A stretch of DNA of 52,386 nt from Didymodactylos carnosus (Eukaryota; Rotifera; Eurotatoria; Philodinida; Philodinidae). The DNA lies in NCBI GenBank assembly GCA_905250885.1, contig CAJNOQ010000394.1, positions 1 through 52,386 of the forward strand, read 5' to 3'. A program made the translations under genes and the position numbers. Position 1 is the first letter of the stretch, and each line of letters opens with the position of its first letter. Below are positions 1 through 11,178 of the stretch, piece after piece. The notes beneath the pieces were generated by a model. The model saw only the letters and a program-made list of their open reading frames with translations, was not told the DNA's origin and made no database searches.

Positions 1-640
1 GCGACATCTCCAGTATTGACAATTTTGTGTTGCTCATATCTCGGCAATCATATAAGATAAAGAGCTCAAATTTTTTACATAAATAGAGCTAACATTTTTC
101 CTCGATTTACAACAAACCCAATTTCTGGGAATGATTTCATTCTCATACAGTGACCTGTATCCGATACGTCCTAAACTCATATTTTGTCTATTTTGGCGCC
201 ATACTGTATCGAAACGAAACATTTTCAGAAACTTTTGAAAACATCGTTAGATAGAGGACCTTGAATACTACAACACCTGAACGTGTGAGCTTCTAATTCG
301 CTTTTGCTCAAATAAAAACTGCATCGAAAGTAGCGACTTTGGCTGAAAATGTCAGTTTTCAAAATCGATTTTCTCCCATGGCATAAGACGAATTTTGGAA
401 ATATATGGTGCATAAGTAGGTCCAACCTTGGTCTATCAATAGATGAAAAAATTTCGGTGGGCAACGTTAACCTCACTGAAAGCTCCTAGTGCCCCCGACA
501 GTAGGTATCACGTAGAAATCATTAAATTTTTAGAACAGTATTTTGGATTTTTTGGCTTGAAGAAAGTATTTTAAAGCGAAACCAAGCCGATATTCGTGAT
601 TAGCGTCAGAAACTGAATCGAATAATGTGTCATTCAGTCA
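1..640. other. Non-coding, probably transposon-derived sequence
   Basis: No credible exon is visible on either strand; the two short minus-strand open frames here lack splice signals and protein-like composition. Phrases such as a run about 'gataaagagctcaaat' near 55-75 recall the phrasing of the tandem units that begin near 701, so this may be a diverged part of the same repeat family. Confidence 0.35.
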
Positions 641-700
641 GTTCAGCAATTTGTGCTGCAAAAAATACTTGTATTAAAAAATAACTTTCGCTATAGACTG

Positions 701-1597
701 CTATCCGTTCCAAAATACAAGGCCGGTGGTTATTTTTTGAATAACTCAAAAGGAATAAAAGATAGAGACTTGCGGTTTTCATCATTCACTAGCCAAGGCC
801 TGAAGCTATGTTTTCATAACCAAAAACGAATTTGAAAAGAATTTCAAAGATCGGTTTTTCAGGAGATCTGTGGAAAACCAGTTCAGTTCTCTGAAAGCTG
901 GCATAGAAATCTATAAATTGTTTTACGTGGATATATAGTCCAAAGTGTCCTCTACAAAACTAGACCTAAGCGACATCTTAGAAATCCATGGTTCGAGAGC
1001 TATGGATGTTTTTCCTGAAGCCTTAGCACTCCTGTGCCGTTAGGTTTGAGACTGTTAGAAACGAGTGAAAACATAGGTTACCGACTATGCTGAATCTCGT
1101 GGCAATGTTAATTTTTAGAACAAAATCCAACATAACCGAGTGAAAACCGATACTACTATCCGTCCCAATATACAAAGCCCTCAGTTACTTTTGAATAACT
1201 TTTGGTAGAAGATAGATAGAGACCTGCGGTTTTCAGTTTTGGAAACTAGACACCTGACCGCATACTTTCGTGAGCAAAAGTGAATTTCGGAAAAATTTCC
1301 GAAGTCAGTTTCTCAGAAGATCTTTAGAAAACCAGTTCGGTTCTCTTAAAGTTGGCATAGAAATCTACGAATTGTTATATATAGTTCGAAGTGTCCTCTA
1401 CAGAACTAGATCTAAGCGACATCTTAGAAATCCATGGTTCGGGAGCTATGGGTGTTTTCTCTGAAGCCTTAGCACTCCTGTGCCGTTAGGTTTGGGACTG
1501 TCAGAAACGAATGAAAACATAGGTTATTGACTATGCTGAGTCTCGTGGCAATGTTAGTTTTCAGAACAAAATGCAACAACTGAGTGAAAACTTATAT
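701..1597. repeat. Two-copy tandem repeat, period about 455 bp
   Basis: Copy 1 (about 701-1155) and copy 2 (about 1156-1597) can be read side by side. Both contain, in order, 'ctatccgt', 'gatagagac(t/c)tgcggttttc', 'agatct', 'aaaaccagttc', 'aagcgacatcttagaaatcc', 'gccttagcactcctgtgcc' and 'gagtgaaaac'. Divergence is moderate, so the duplication is not very recent. No open frame runs through the unit; it looks like a non-coding repeat or an internal part of a non-autonomous element. Confidence 0.85.
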
Positions 1598-1992
1598 TAG
1601 GTGAAATACCCCATTTTCGATTTTCATCAAAAATCAAAAAATTCATAATTCAGTCAAAATCCATCCAACCTACTTCCCAATGTCAGGAAACACTCTATTT
1701 TATCTTCAGTTCAATAAATTCTCAGTAAAACTCAATAAACATTGAAAAAATCAACAGAAAATACTTTGCTTTCTAGAAAGGTTTCCTAAAAACCTTCGGA
1801 ACTATGAGAATTATTTTTTATTGATTTTACGTATAGAATCAGAATCAGGGGATAAAATAGAGTCTTTCCTGACATTCGCAAGTAGATTTTGACTGAGTTG
1901 TGAATTTTTTAATTTTTGATGAAAATAATCGAAAATGAGGTATTTCACCTAGTATAAGTTTTCACTCGGTTGTTGTAATTTGTTCTGAAAAG
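1558..1992. repeat. Long imperfect inverted repeat (foldback) with 140-150 nt arms
   Basis: The left arm (about 1558-1706) and right arm (about 1850-1992) are reverse complements of each other with scattered mismatches. Matching landmarks include 'aggtgaaatacc' against 'ggtatttcacct', and 'tcaggaaacactctatttt' against 'aaaatagagtctttcctga'. The loop is about 145 nt. The outer edge of the left arm is also the 3' end of the second tandem unit, so tandem repeat and hairpin belong to one element family. Confidence 0.85.
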
Positions 1993-2090
1993 AAAACTTC
2001 TCAATGTATCGCTTAAAATTAGTGATTCGAAGAAGTGAAGTCGATAAATGAGCTCAATTCATTGAAGAGGTATTCATTTGACTAACGAGG

Positions 2091-3070
2091 CACAGTGGGC
2101 ATTCAGGCGGAAATTTGAGCAAAAATCGACAAGTGAGTTTTTTTGAATTCGAACAGTAGTAAATGTAGTCTTTGAAAAGCGCTATCGAATGGTATATAAT
2201 GATCGACTAGTAATGAACTCCTTCGATGAGTAAGTTAACTTACGAACATTCACAAAAAACACCGTCAAATACGATACATCTGCAAAGATTCTTATTTCTA
2301 TGTACAGACGTGCAATATTACCCTATCCAAAGCACATATTCGGAATCAGCACAACCTATTGCATCTCCTGATAATAGAAGGTACTCCTTTTGCATCTTGT
2401 ACGAAACGAAAAAAGGTCTAGCAGTCTAGATTACTACGGTCCGACATGAGACAAACTCAGTGCAGTGACAGCGCTAAAAAACGCTAAGCCTGAACAGACC
2501 TTCTAATTATAGGAAAATGTTCCTTAGCCTATCGTGTAGTTATGATGATCTCGTCTTTTTTTCTAAGTCGACTTATTGATTTTACAAAAACCCATAGGGT
2601 TTTCGAGGTACTTCGCGTTTTTCTCCCCCATAAGAGCACTTTTCCCATAACATAAAGTCATATTCGGAATCGCCGTGAAAAACCACGTCGAATGATATAT
2701 AGCTTTTTAATTTTTCTGCAGAAATATTTTCGCTCAAACTGAATTATACAGTTGAAAGCCTGTCCGCAGCAAATTTTGCTTAGGAAGTTGGATATTTATT
2801 TTAGCAATAGTACGCAAGTGAATAAACACATTTTTATAGGTTTTCGAAGATGATCTCTCCAATAGTGAGATTTTCGAAATGTAAAAATATTTTTTATGGG
2901 TTTTTCAGAGGTCCGGTCTCTAGAAAATCCACAAGGAATTACTTCTGAGTTCTGAAAATCTCATCATTAGAAAGAGCATATTCGAAAACCAATAGAAAAA
3001 CATGTTTATAGGCTTTCATACCAGTTCTACAGCATGTGTCCGCCTGCTCTATAGAAAAATGCCCACTGTG
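2091..3070. mobile_element. Non-autonomous Transib-like DNA transposon, 980 bp
   Basis: The element starts with CACAGTGGGCATT and ends with its exact reverse complement AATGCCCACTGTG. It is flanked on both sides by the direct repeat CGAGG (2086-2090 and 3071-3075). A 5-bp, GC-rich target duplication together with CACWRTG-type termini is the known signature of the Transib superfamily, from which RAG1 recombinase derives. No transposase frame is present, so the copy would depend on a helper. An internal inverted repeat lies at 2839-2991. The superfamily call rests only on ends and duplication length. Confidence 0.65.
2839..2991. repeat. Internal inverted repeat of the Transib-like element
   Basis: Bases 2839-2880 pair with 2950-2991: 'ggttttcgaagatgatctc' on the left is matched by 'gagcatattcgaaaacc' on the right, and 'gagattttcgaaa' is matched by 'ttctgaaaatctca'. 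The pairing extends slightly outward. It could be a nested foldback or a subterminal structure of the host element. Confidence 0.6.
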
Positions 3071-3075
3071 CGAGG

Positions 3076-4100
3076 GGATCCTCGTCAAATGATTAGAAGA
3101 TTTTGAGTCGTCATTTTGCCCAAAATCTTGACATCAGTAGGATAAGAAAAACATCAAGAGAATTTTAGGTTTTTGGCTTTTCTATCAGAAGTTATGGTCG
3201 TGTGAGGTTTGACTATCATCAGAAGAATGTCATCAGCATAAAGGAAGAAAACACGTAAATTGCTTTTAATGAATTATTTTGACTCAATAAATTTCTTTTG
3301 AACACATTATATAATTGACAATCTTTACCTTTGATACTTTTTCAATGCCTTATAGATGCATGGATAGAAAAAAGCTTTAACGCCTATAAAGGTTTGAAAA
3401 GATAATGCATTTAGGAGTCTTCGTTTTTTTGATTTTAATAATGGATACATATTCAACTTGTTCAAATGCCTTTTTAGCCAACATATTTAAATTTTCTGAA
3501 ATTTTTCACAAAAAAACGTTCAAATGTCTTAAAAGCACAGTTTTATTATTTTAATACTTCCATACGCCTTAAAAATTAATTCGTCATCGTTCAATGTGTG
3601 AAAAACTTTAAATATATTGGTTAGAAAGGCATCTGAATGAATTGAATATTTAAAAGTACGTTATAAAAATCAGGCACCTAAATGCTCTATCTTTTCAAGC
3701 ATGCAAAGATACTAAAATTTATTTTCGCCTTTTTGAACTCTCGTATTCTCACCTACACTATATTTGCCTGATTTCTGAAGTCTGTAAGAACCTCAGGTGT
3801 AAATATCTATAAATATGAGGGTTAATGCATTCAAACGTATTAAAGGTACAAGATGTCGCGAGTTCAAAGAAAAGCCTTTGTGCTATAAAAAAATGTCTTT
3901 TTGATACGATGTTTCACTTGTTTTGTGACTTTTGCACAGTCTGACTCTTTCTAAGAAATTGCTTTATCGAAACACTATTTACCACTAAAATAGTTTGATT
4001 AATTTACAAAAAGATTCACTATTGGGTCTCTATAATTATTGGAAAGTGAGAAAAACATTAATTTGGCTGATCTTCTCAAAATAATACACAAGTTTTTCGA
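3076..4100. other. No gene recognised; AT-rich spacer with degenerate short repeats
   Basis: No exon-like open frame is seen. Between about 3350 and 3900 a loose motif of the form 'atgccttttaaa' recurs on both strands with many changes, suggesting old repeated sequence, but no unit length can be fixed by eye. Confidence 0.4.
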
Positions 4101-4108
4101 CGACATAA

Positions 4109-5502
4109 TCAGGTGTCAACTAGATGACGTCGCTTGATGATAATTGTATACACCAGATGCAACGTAGACGATATACTATGTTTTGTGAAACCACTCCTTG
4201 TTTCGATCGTAACTACTGGTTGAAAACTATGGATACAAAGTTTTATCAGCATTCCTATTAAAAACGTTCGTATCAAGAATGCAATGGCTACTATGACTAT
4301 AAAAAATTGTGTCCAGTCTTTTTTGACAGACAACACAATAAAGAGTGAAGAAAGGAGCAGCCTAGCTACATAGGCCTACGCAAACTATTTTTTTTATTTA
4401 AATGGATCTTGGACTCGGATAGACTTTAAACCTTCCGTCATAGTTCAGGTAAGTCGATGTAAGTTCAGTAAAATCCATAAGAGTTCAAAAGTTCAAAGTC
4501 TGCTTGTTCTCCCCTTGGCATTCTCATGTAGACATAAAGGAAAGTAGTGTAGAAATTTTCCAAGAAAATTCTCTCTTGGAGGAAAACTAAACTGGACGTG
4601 CTCGGTGGTGACTAAAATAATTTGCAAGTTTTCTCTTTCTACACTCTTCAAGTGCTTTGAAAAATGCTTTCGTCTACTTAATTCATTCACATAGGTTTAG
4701 ATTTATTTGATGCGTTCGCATGAGTTAGCAATTAATGCATGTGGACGTATTAACGCTTTCCAAAAATGAAAATAGTAGCTGCATTCTCTAGGGAAGCACT
4801 TTTACCTCTTTCTGATAGCACCATTCGATTCTTCTCAGAAATTGTGGTGTAGGATGATTCTTTCTGCTTAATCGCAGGTACTGTACAAGATTTAGGGACT
4901 TTTTCCGAAAGTTGCGCCTTCTCTTCATATGATTATGCATGAATTCATGCAAAATTGTTAAAATTTGATTTTTGAGGTATTGAACATCAATATTATTTCG
5001 GGGACTGGAGAAGTAGTAAACAGTAATTGATTTCCTTTTTTTCACAGTGGACTGCTTGATAAGGATTGATTTAGAATACTTGAACAAGTGCCTATTACAG
5101 AATAACTCATTGTCACCACAATTATTCGCAAAGCATGCATACAAAACTGTAAAACCGGAATATTATTTCAACGGAGTAGATGGTCTGTTAAAACGCACTA
5201 TGCTGAAGATGATAATTTTTTACAATGTCTCTACGTTGAGGTGTGTTATAGAAATGAAAAACTTATGCACTATCGCCTGAAATCAACACGGAATGGTGAA
5301 CAACGATGACTCATTTTTGAAGATTTACCCTTTTTGAAAACCATTATCACTGCAAACAATGAACCAAAATAACTAACTTTTATGGTGCATCTACTGCAAT
5401 GTACTAAACTCTCATCATCTTTCGTTGTCCTGCATATCGGATCAGGCTTCGTCGAGTTTGAAGTTTTTTCTGAGGATTCGAACGGTAGGAATTCAAAATA
5501 AA
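4109..5502 (-). pseudogene. Probable decayed membrane-protein gene, possible relative of the gene at 6763-8438
   Basis: Three minus-strand blocks look coding: 5502-5378 (acidic, Cys-containing, ends in a GTTAGT donor), 5276-5224, and 5146-4806. The last has a CGDNELFC pair of cysteines followed by about 80 residues ending near a GTAAAA donor. A hydrophobic segment, DWTQFFIVIVAIAFLIRT, follows at about 4310-4240. The layout (Cys-rich outer part, then one membrane span) resembles the intact gene next door. Joining the second and third blocks at the visible splice sites is out of frame by one base, and no convincing first exon was found. I therefore call it broken rather than functional. A wrong exon model is the main alternative. 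Confidence 0.35.
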
Positions 5503-5688
5503 CTTGAAAATTATTATGCAACATTCTGACGGATAGCGAAAAGTATTTTCATCGAAATGGGGCGTCTGTGTTTTGGAAAAGTTGTCAGTACTTTTCTAAG
5601 AGCCTTTAAACAAGTGACATATACACTGCAACGTGTTTTTCGTCTAGAACCGTTCAGCTACATTCATTATGAGAGAATTTGAAACCAT

Positions 5689-5810
5689 GTTTTTTTTAAC
5701 ACTAATAGTCTCACCAAAACGTGTGTTTTAACCGAAAAAATGCGGTTAAAATAGTTTTGTAAGATTTTTACATCAGTGTATTTGAAATCGCATTTAAACT
5801 CGTTTTCCAC
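5689..5810. repeat. Dispersed 122-bp repeat, copy A
   Basis: This copy is nearly identical to 7470-7591 in the same orientation: both run from a T-tract with 'aacactaatagt' to 'gcatttaaactcgttttcca'. Copy A contains a perfect 9-bp hairpin (ttttaaccg/cggttaaaa). It is bracketed by similar 20-bp direct repeats near 5671-5692 and 5813-5834 ('gagaatttgaaaccatg' and 'gagaaatttgaagccatg'), which may be an old target duplication. Confidence 0.8.
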
Positions 5811-6762
5811 AAGAGAAATTTGAAGCCATGTTTGATAAATTAAAAATACTGGCAAAACGATTTACAAGCTGGGTTACAAAAGCTGCACAGACTTATATTT
5901 TCGCAGAGGGCTTTTTCAAAAAGGCATGGTCTAGCATCAAATCATTTTTTTCATGAACATTTTATATCTGATAGTATTACTTAGTAGTAAACTTTTATGC
6001 TTTACATTTTGCAGGAACCATTTAAATTGCAGTTATTCTACAGTTACAACAATTAAAAACTTAGAAAGGGTTCTAACACTCAAGTACAGTTGGCAGTATG
6101 TGCCTGGGACCTAGTGAATCTTGAAATCTTAGAATAGAACCTCTCGAATGAGCAAAATTATATGAATTCGGGGTCTGCACTGAATACTTTTCAAAGACTC
6201 TCCTGAATTGTGTTTTGTTTAATAAAATTATCGTTAATTATAATTCTAACGCAAATAATCAGCGAAATTTCTGACAAAAAATAATTCAAATTAAATATTC
6301 ATATTATTTTTGTTATTCATTCGTGAATTGCATCGTGCGCTTGGATTAATTCTCTGTTTAATGCTGTGATTTTATCGTGTTTATCATTTGTTGATGGTAA
6401 CGACTCTGAGTGTTTATAATCATTTGTATAAAGTGGACGTAGTTTTACATATCGCTGTTTACGACTAAAAAAGAAATAATGATAAAATGCATGACTAACT
6501 AATTTGACATGAAAATGCAACTTAGATTAAACGGGAAGGTGAAAGAGATACTGAAGATATCCAGCAATCTTGAAATTTATAGTACGGATGATGGTGAAGA
6601 TAGATCAGAAAATTGTGAAAGAATCTAGCTGAATGATCTTACACAATATAGCAAGACAAGTTTCAACAGGACAAGTTTCAACAAATAAGTTCTCTCCAGA
6701 TCAATTCTAAGAATTCCAGTGAATTCATAAATTAACATGATTCATAAAATTATCAAATATTC

Positions 6763-8438
6763 TTACAGTTTTTGAAAGAGATAAATTGTTAAGCCACACA
6801 TTATTCCACACATAGTAAGTGTTATAAAAATAGACACCCATTTTGTGATATCAGGTGACGTCGTCGATGATCGATGTTCATTGTATTTTTTTCGAATCCA
6901 TTTCCCAAAATTTTTCTCAACATCTATTTTTGTTTTCAATATTGCTTCTAAAAATCATATAAAAGACGAAAATACTTTTGTAATACATAGAATGACGAAG
7001 AAAGATGGTATTATACCTGTCAATAATGATGTGTAGTTATAAGACTTATTCACAATGATAGGTTCATCAGCACTGACTGATAAAATAATTGAATTGTCAT
7101 CTTGATCTCTTGGATACTCATTTGTCAAATGAATATTTCCAACTCCATACCTACAGTACATCATTTTTTGAATGAAACAGTTAATCAGAGTGAACCTTAC
7201 TCGGCATCACATTGTCGATCTTGTTCACAAAGTTTATTTAAATGATTTACAATTGATAATTGGATTTTCCTCCATAAATAATAATCATTCCACTATGGAA
7301 ACGAGATACATTTCAAGTATATTCACCATTAGATGGGACTAGCTAATGATTAACACTTACTGACTGTGTATTTACACCATCGAGAGTAAACAATACAGAC
7401 TGAGTCGTTTTAACATCTTAAAACAAGAAAGATTTACAATTTCAAATATGAAAGGTACATTCTATTTACGTTTTTTTTAACACTAATAGTTTTACCAAAA
7501 CATGTTTTTTAACTGGAAAAATGCGATTAAAATAGTTTTGTAAGATTTTTACACCTGTGCATTTGAAATCGCATTTAAACTCGTTTTCCACTAAATTTGT
7601 TTACATACATTTTTATTGTTGTTTCAATGAAAACGAGTTTAATAGAGTTTTAATCAAGCGTGCATCGATATCTACTGATATATTTTATCGTTTTTCTCAA
7701 TCAGATTAATTATAAGGTACAATATGTTTAGATGTTTTGTCGAATGAGTTTTGTAGAGCAAACATTTTTCTACAGAATGAGACATGGTGCAACTCTTCAT
7801 CTCTTTTCTTTTGACACAATCGCTTCTTTACAAAGAGCCATAAGCCTGTATTAGCCGATACCGGTATCAATATTGGTTGTAGAGGGTTTCGTAAACATTT
7901 TTTATCTAAGTACTCAATCAAGACGAAAAGTACTGTCATACCTCATTCTTTGGAGAAATGTTTGCTCTACAAAATTCAGTGGTCAAACATACTCTAGAAG
8001 ATTATTTTACGTTACGAAAAGCTTTTTTGAAAAGAACACAGGATTGTGACCGGTAAATACCGGTGCTTGCCTGGTTTTAACATAGGTTACAATGCGTTTT
8101 ATCTGGGCAGAAAATAGCGAAACCAACTTAAACTAGTTTATCTTTTGTTTGCGTTTAAACACATTTTTCCAGAAAGAGGTTTAAACAGCGCACGCACTCA
8201 AGGTATATTATTATTATTTTGAAAACATTCACCAAGAGATATCATAACATTATACAAAATCGGAATTAGTGTCAGTTTAAAGTGAATACTATATGTGCAG
8301 TGATCTCAGTTGTTGTTCTTTGTTGGTAGCACCAGTATCTGATACAATATAAAGTCAAATAATGAACTTACCCGACAATATCTCATGTTCGAAATTGCTT
8401 AGAAGAATAAAGCAGAATATAATTTCAATATTGTTCAT
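6763..8438 (-). CDS. Small single-pass type I membrane protein, 177 aa, unknown family (SEA-like?)
   Basis: Five exons join in frame on the minus strand: 8438-8372, 7416-7361, 7292-7201, 7150-7017 and 6947-6763 (67, 56, 92, 134 and 185 nt; 178 codons with TAA). All introns are GT-AG; intron 1 is about 955 bp, the others 68-70 nt. The protein opens with a signal peptide (MNNIEIIFCFILLS). An extracellular part of about 120 residues follows, with two close cysteines (LCEQDRQC) and two glycosylation sequons (NKS, NYT). It ends in a membrane span (WVSIFITLTMCGIMCGLTIYLF) with a two-residue tail after the last hydrophobic block. The extracellular part loosely resembles a SEA-type module, but I do not recognise the family. 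With almost no cytoplasmic tail, it is more likely an adhesion or decoy surface protein than a signalling receptor. Confidence 0.6.
7470..7591. repeat. Dispersed 122-bp repeat, copy B, in intron 1 of the membrane-protein gene
   Basis: This is the second copy of the repeat at 5689-5810, with about a dozen differences; the small hairpin of copy A is weakened here. Just downstream (7626-7650) 'gaaaacgagtttaat' is the reverse complement of the repeat's 'aaactcgttttc', so the family may be part of a longer palindromic element. Confidence 0.8.
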
Positions 8439-9190
8439 CCTTGTGCGATAGTTCACGAATATGTTCGGTGAATGTTATTCTTGATTATTCTATCTAACTT
8501 AGAATAATAGAATGTAAATGGGAAAGAGAAAGCGTTTATTTTTGTTCTCAGACTTTTGCCTAAATAGATATTATCGATATAGATTTAATCGACAACACTG
8601 ACTCATAGTATTCATTATTCGTCTCTTTTACTCATCTTTTTTTCTTAATCACAAATTCAGAAGAAAAAGTGATAGATAGTACATCAGTGTGTGTTTTAAC
8701 ATATGTGTTGAAGATGATAAACCATCACACATGTGAGGAAGATCAATAAAACAGTGACTAGCCGAAGGTGGATCCCGTTTAGTTCAAATATATGTTCACT
8801 CAACTATGACGACAACATTGCGAGATTTTTTTCCATATAAGAGATAATCAATTTTTCATTTTCGAGTCTTCTATGTGATATATAGATATAGCTCATGGAT
8901 AGAGGCTCAGATGTTAACGTTGCTGTTTGATCAACCTTGCTCAGAGAGTAAAATATTCTTCACTCTTCTTCATAACTTGAGTGGAATGATAACAAAGTTT
9001 GATTTACATAGTAAATATAGTTGAAAAGGAAGCTAATCCAACTTGTTCTTAGAGAAACTTCCCAATCAAACTGTACTTAATGTATGCAACAGTCATATAT
9101 TTTCTTAAAACAAACTGAGATACAATGATCTCTCAGTAGGATGGATTAACTAATTTCTCTATAGTAGACTTTTCAGTTAGACAGCTATCA
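8439..9190. other. Upstream spacer, no gene recognised
   Basis: This lies 5' of the minus-strand membrane-protein gene and should hold its promoter. I see no exon, RNA gene or clear promoter element. Confidence 0.4.
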
Positions 9191-9198
9191 GGTCAACA

Positions 9199-9375
9199 CA
9201 GTGGTGGATCCAGAAATATTCTTTGGTACATGCGGTATACGATAAAAGTGCGAGATACGTGCGGTCGTCATAGAAACAAATTATTCTAAAAGAGTTCTGC
9301 TGAAAAAAAAAACAGTTTGTTGGTTAAAAGGTACGAGCGGCCGCTCGTACCGCTCGCGGATTGGATCCGCCACTG
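9199..9375. mobile_element. hAT-type MITE, 177 bp, with perfect 8-bp target duplication
   Basis: The ends are CAGTGGTGGATCC and GGATCCGCCACTG, an inverted repeat with one mismatch. The 8 bases GGTCAACA lie immediately on both sides (9191-9198 and 9376-9383) without any mismatch. CAGTGG-type ends plus an 8-bp duplication are diagnostic of the hAT superfamily. Near the right end lies a perfect 22-bp palindrome centred on GCGGCCGC. The element is too short to code for anything. Confidence 0.9.
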
Positions 9376-9383
9376 GGTCAACA

Positions 9384-11178
9384 TCTTCCAGAACTATGCG
9401 TTAATTTTTGTGATATTTTTAATTGGTACTCGACTAGTGCCATAAAAACCGCCAGATTTGAGTTTGAACTAAAAACTTTTTATTTTTTTCAACATTAGTT
9501 TATATACAAGTAGCATACATCTGAGATTCACTGGCTGTTGACTGAAAGGCTTTTCCTTTTCTATATTGTGATAACACAAGAATCTATCGATACGGCAATA
9601 CGAAACTGTATAAATCAAAGAAGATTCGTATTTACTTCTTCAATACTACCGAACCTCGCGTCTCCATTTAGTCGTCACTTGAAACATCACAAAGATGTGA
9701 ATTGCGGTTTTGCGATTGCAGGCTAAAAGTTAATCGCATAATGTCAGTATTGACCACTTTTAATTCTTTATCATAATCATTTATTAGACACATGGCATCA
9801 TATAATAGAAAATTATTCAAACTCCACACTGACGTGTGATAATTGAATTTAATCTTAGTTAAAACTTAAAAATTCTTTATCTATCGAGTATAAATATGAA
9901 ATTCTTAGGCCGTTCGAAATGAGAAACTAAACGTCGAGCAGTCCTCCGGTTGACGCTCGTAATTTTATCACTCAACACATCTATCACCCCAGGTATTTCT
10001 CACTCAGTTATAGACTACCTCTACTCCTCTCTATTCTCTGTTGATACTTTGACTTCGATTGGGACGCCATATAATGATCGTATCGTTCTCTTCCTCGCAG
10101 TTGCAATGTATTTTGTAAAGTACATTAAATTATCTGGTTCACTATGTACGGGTACATTATCATACGGACATTGATATTGATTTCATATGACCTTAGACTT
10201 GTAGTCATGAGAATAACAGGTTAAAGGAAAGACAGAATTTTGTGAAAGTTTTTGATAACAAAGAGTTTTCGGTCCAAATCAAAACATGATGGCTTTTGTA
10301 CCACTAATCGAGTACCATCTGTAATAACAATATCACAAAACAGTCAACATTTAGTCTTCGACTCGTATCATCCAATGAGCATATATTTGAACTAAACAGG
10401 ATCCATCAAACCTGTTGCGAACCCGTTTCTTACATCATTCTATGATAAATATCGCTCTATCATAAATTCTCAACTTTCACAGTTTTATTTTACATTTAGA
10501 TCCTGATTATATGCTTTATTTAGATTTTATGGTTCATTTTTAGGTTTATATAGTAAATGTTTAAACCTGGTTAATACGATTAATGTCTTTAGAGGGCTAA
10601 AATATCATACTACATAAATTTTTTATCATCGTTAAAAATAATCATACATTGGAGTTAATAATAGTTAACCACTGTAATTACAAGTTTTCTAATCATGAAT
10701 AAAACAACTGTCTAACCGGGCAAGTATTATAAAAGTTAACAAAGAAAATAGTGCATATCTTATGCACTTTTTCGGTTTTGAAGGACGTAGTTTTATTAAT
10801 TAAAAATTTTAAATTAGAACAAGGATTCTCTCAACAAAATATGGATGTGTATTTAAAAGATCATGGAAATAAAATACTTTCGATCCTGGTTGACAAATAT
10901 TTAAGAAAAATTAGGTAAAAGATCTCTGTAATGGAAACTAAATTTTTTATGGCGAAATCATTGACTAGATCAGGGGAAAAAATCTAATTAAGCTTATACC
11001 AAGATAAACATGCTTTAGATCTCGCATTACTTCTGAGTACATAAGCTATCTTTATTCTCCATCTAATTTATACTTTCAACTAGTTTTCCAGTAAATGTTC
11101 AGTTTCAATTATTCAACAAAAAAAATGAAAATAGGCAAAGAAATACTGGAACTTGTATTACTAATCTTTTGATAAAGC
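9384..11178. other. AT-rich spacer, no gene recognised
   Basis: The plus-strand open frame at 9950-10174 has no splice context and no recognisable motif, so I do not call it. Nothing else is supported here. Confidence 0.4.

Noticed and set aside
9950-10174. Plus-strand 74-codon frame with a hydrophobic centre
   Set aside because: No splice sites, no homologous motif, no codon pattern; expected by chance in a sequence of this size.
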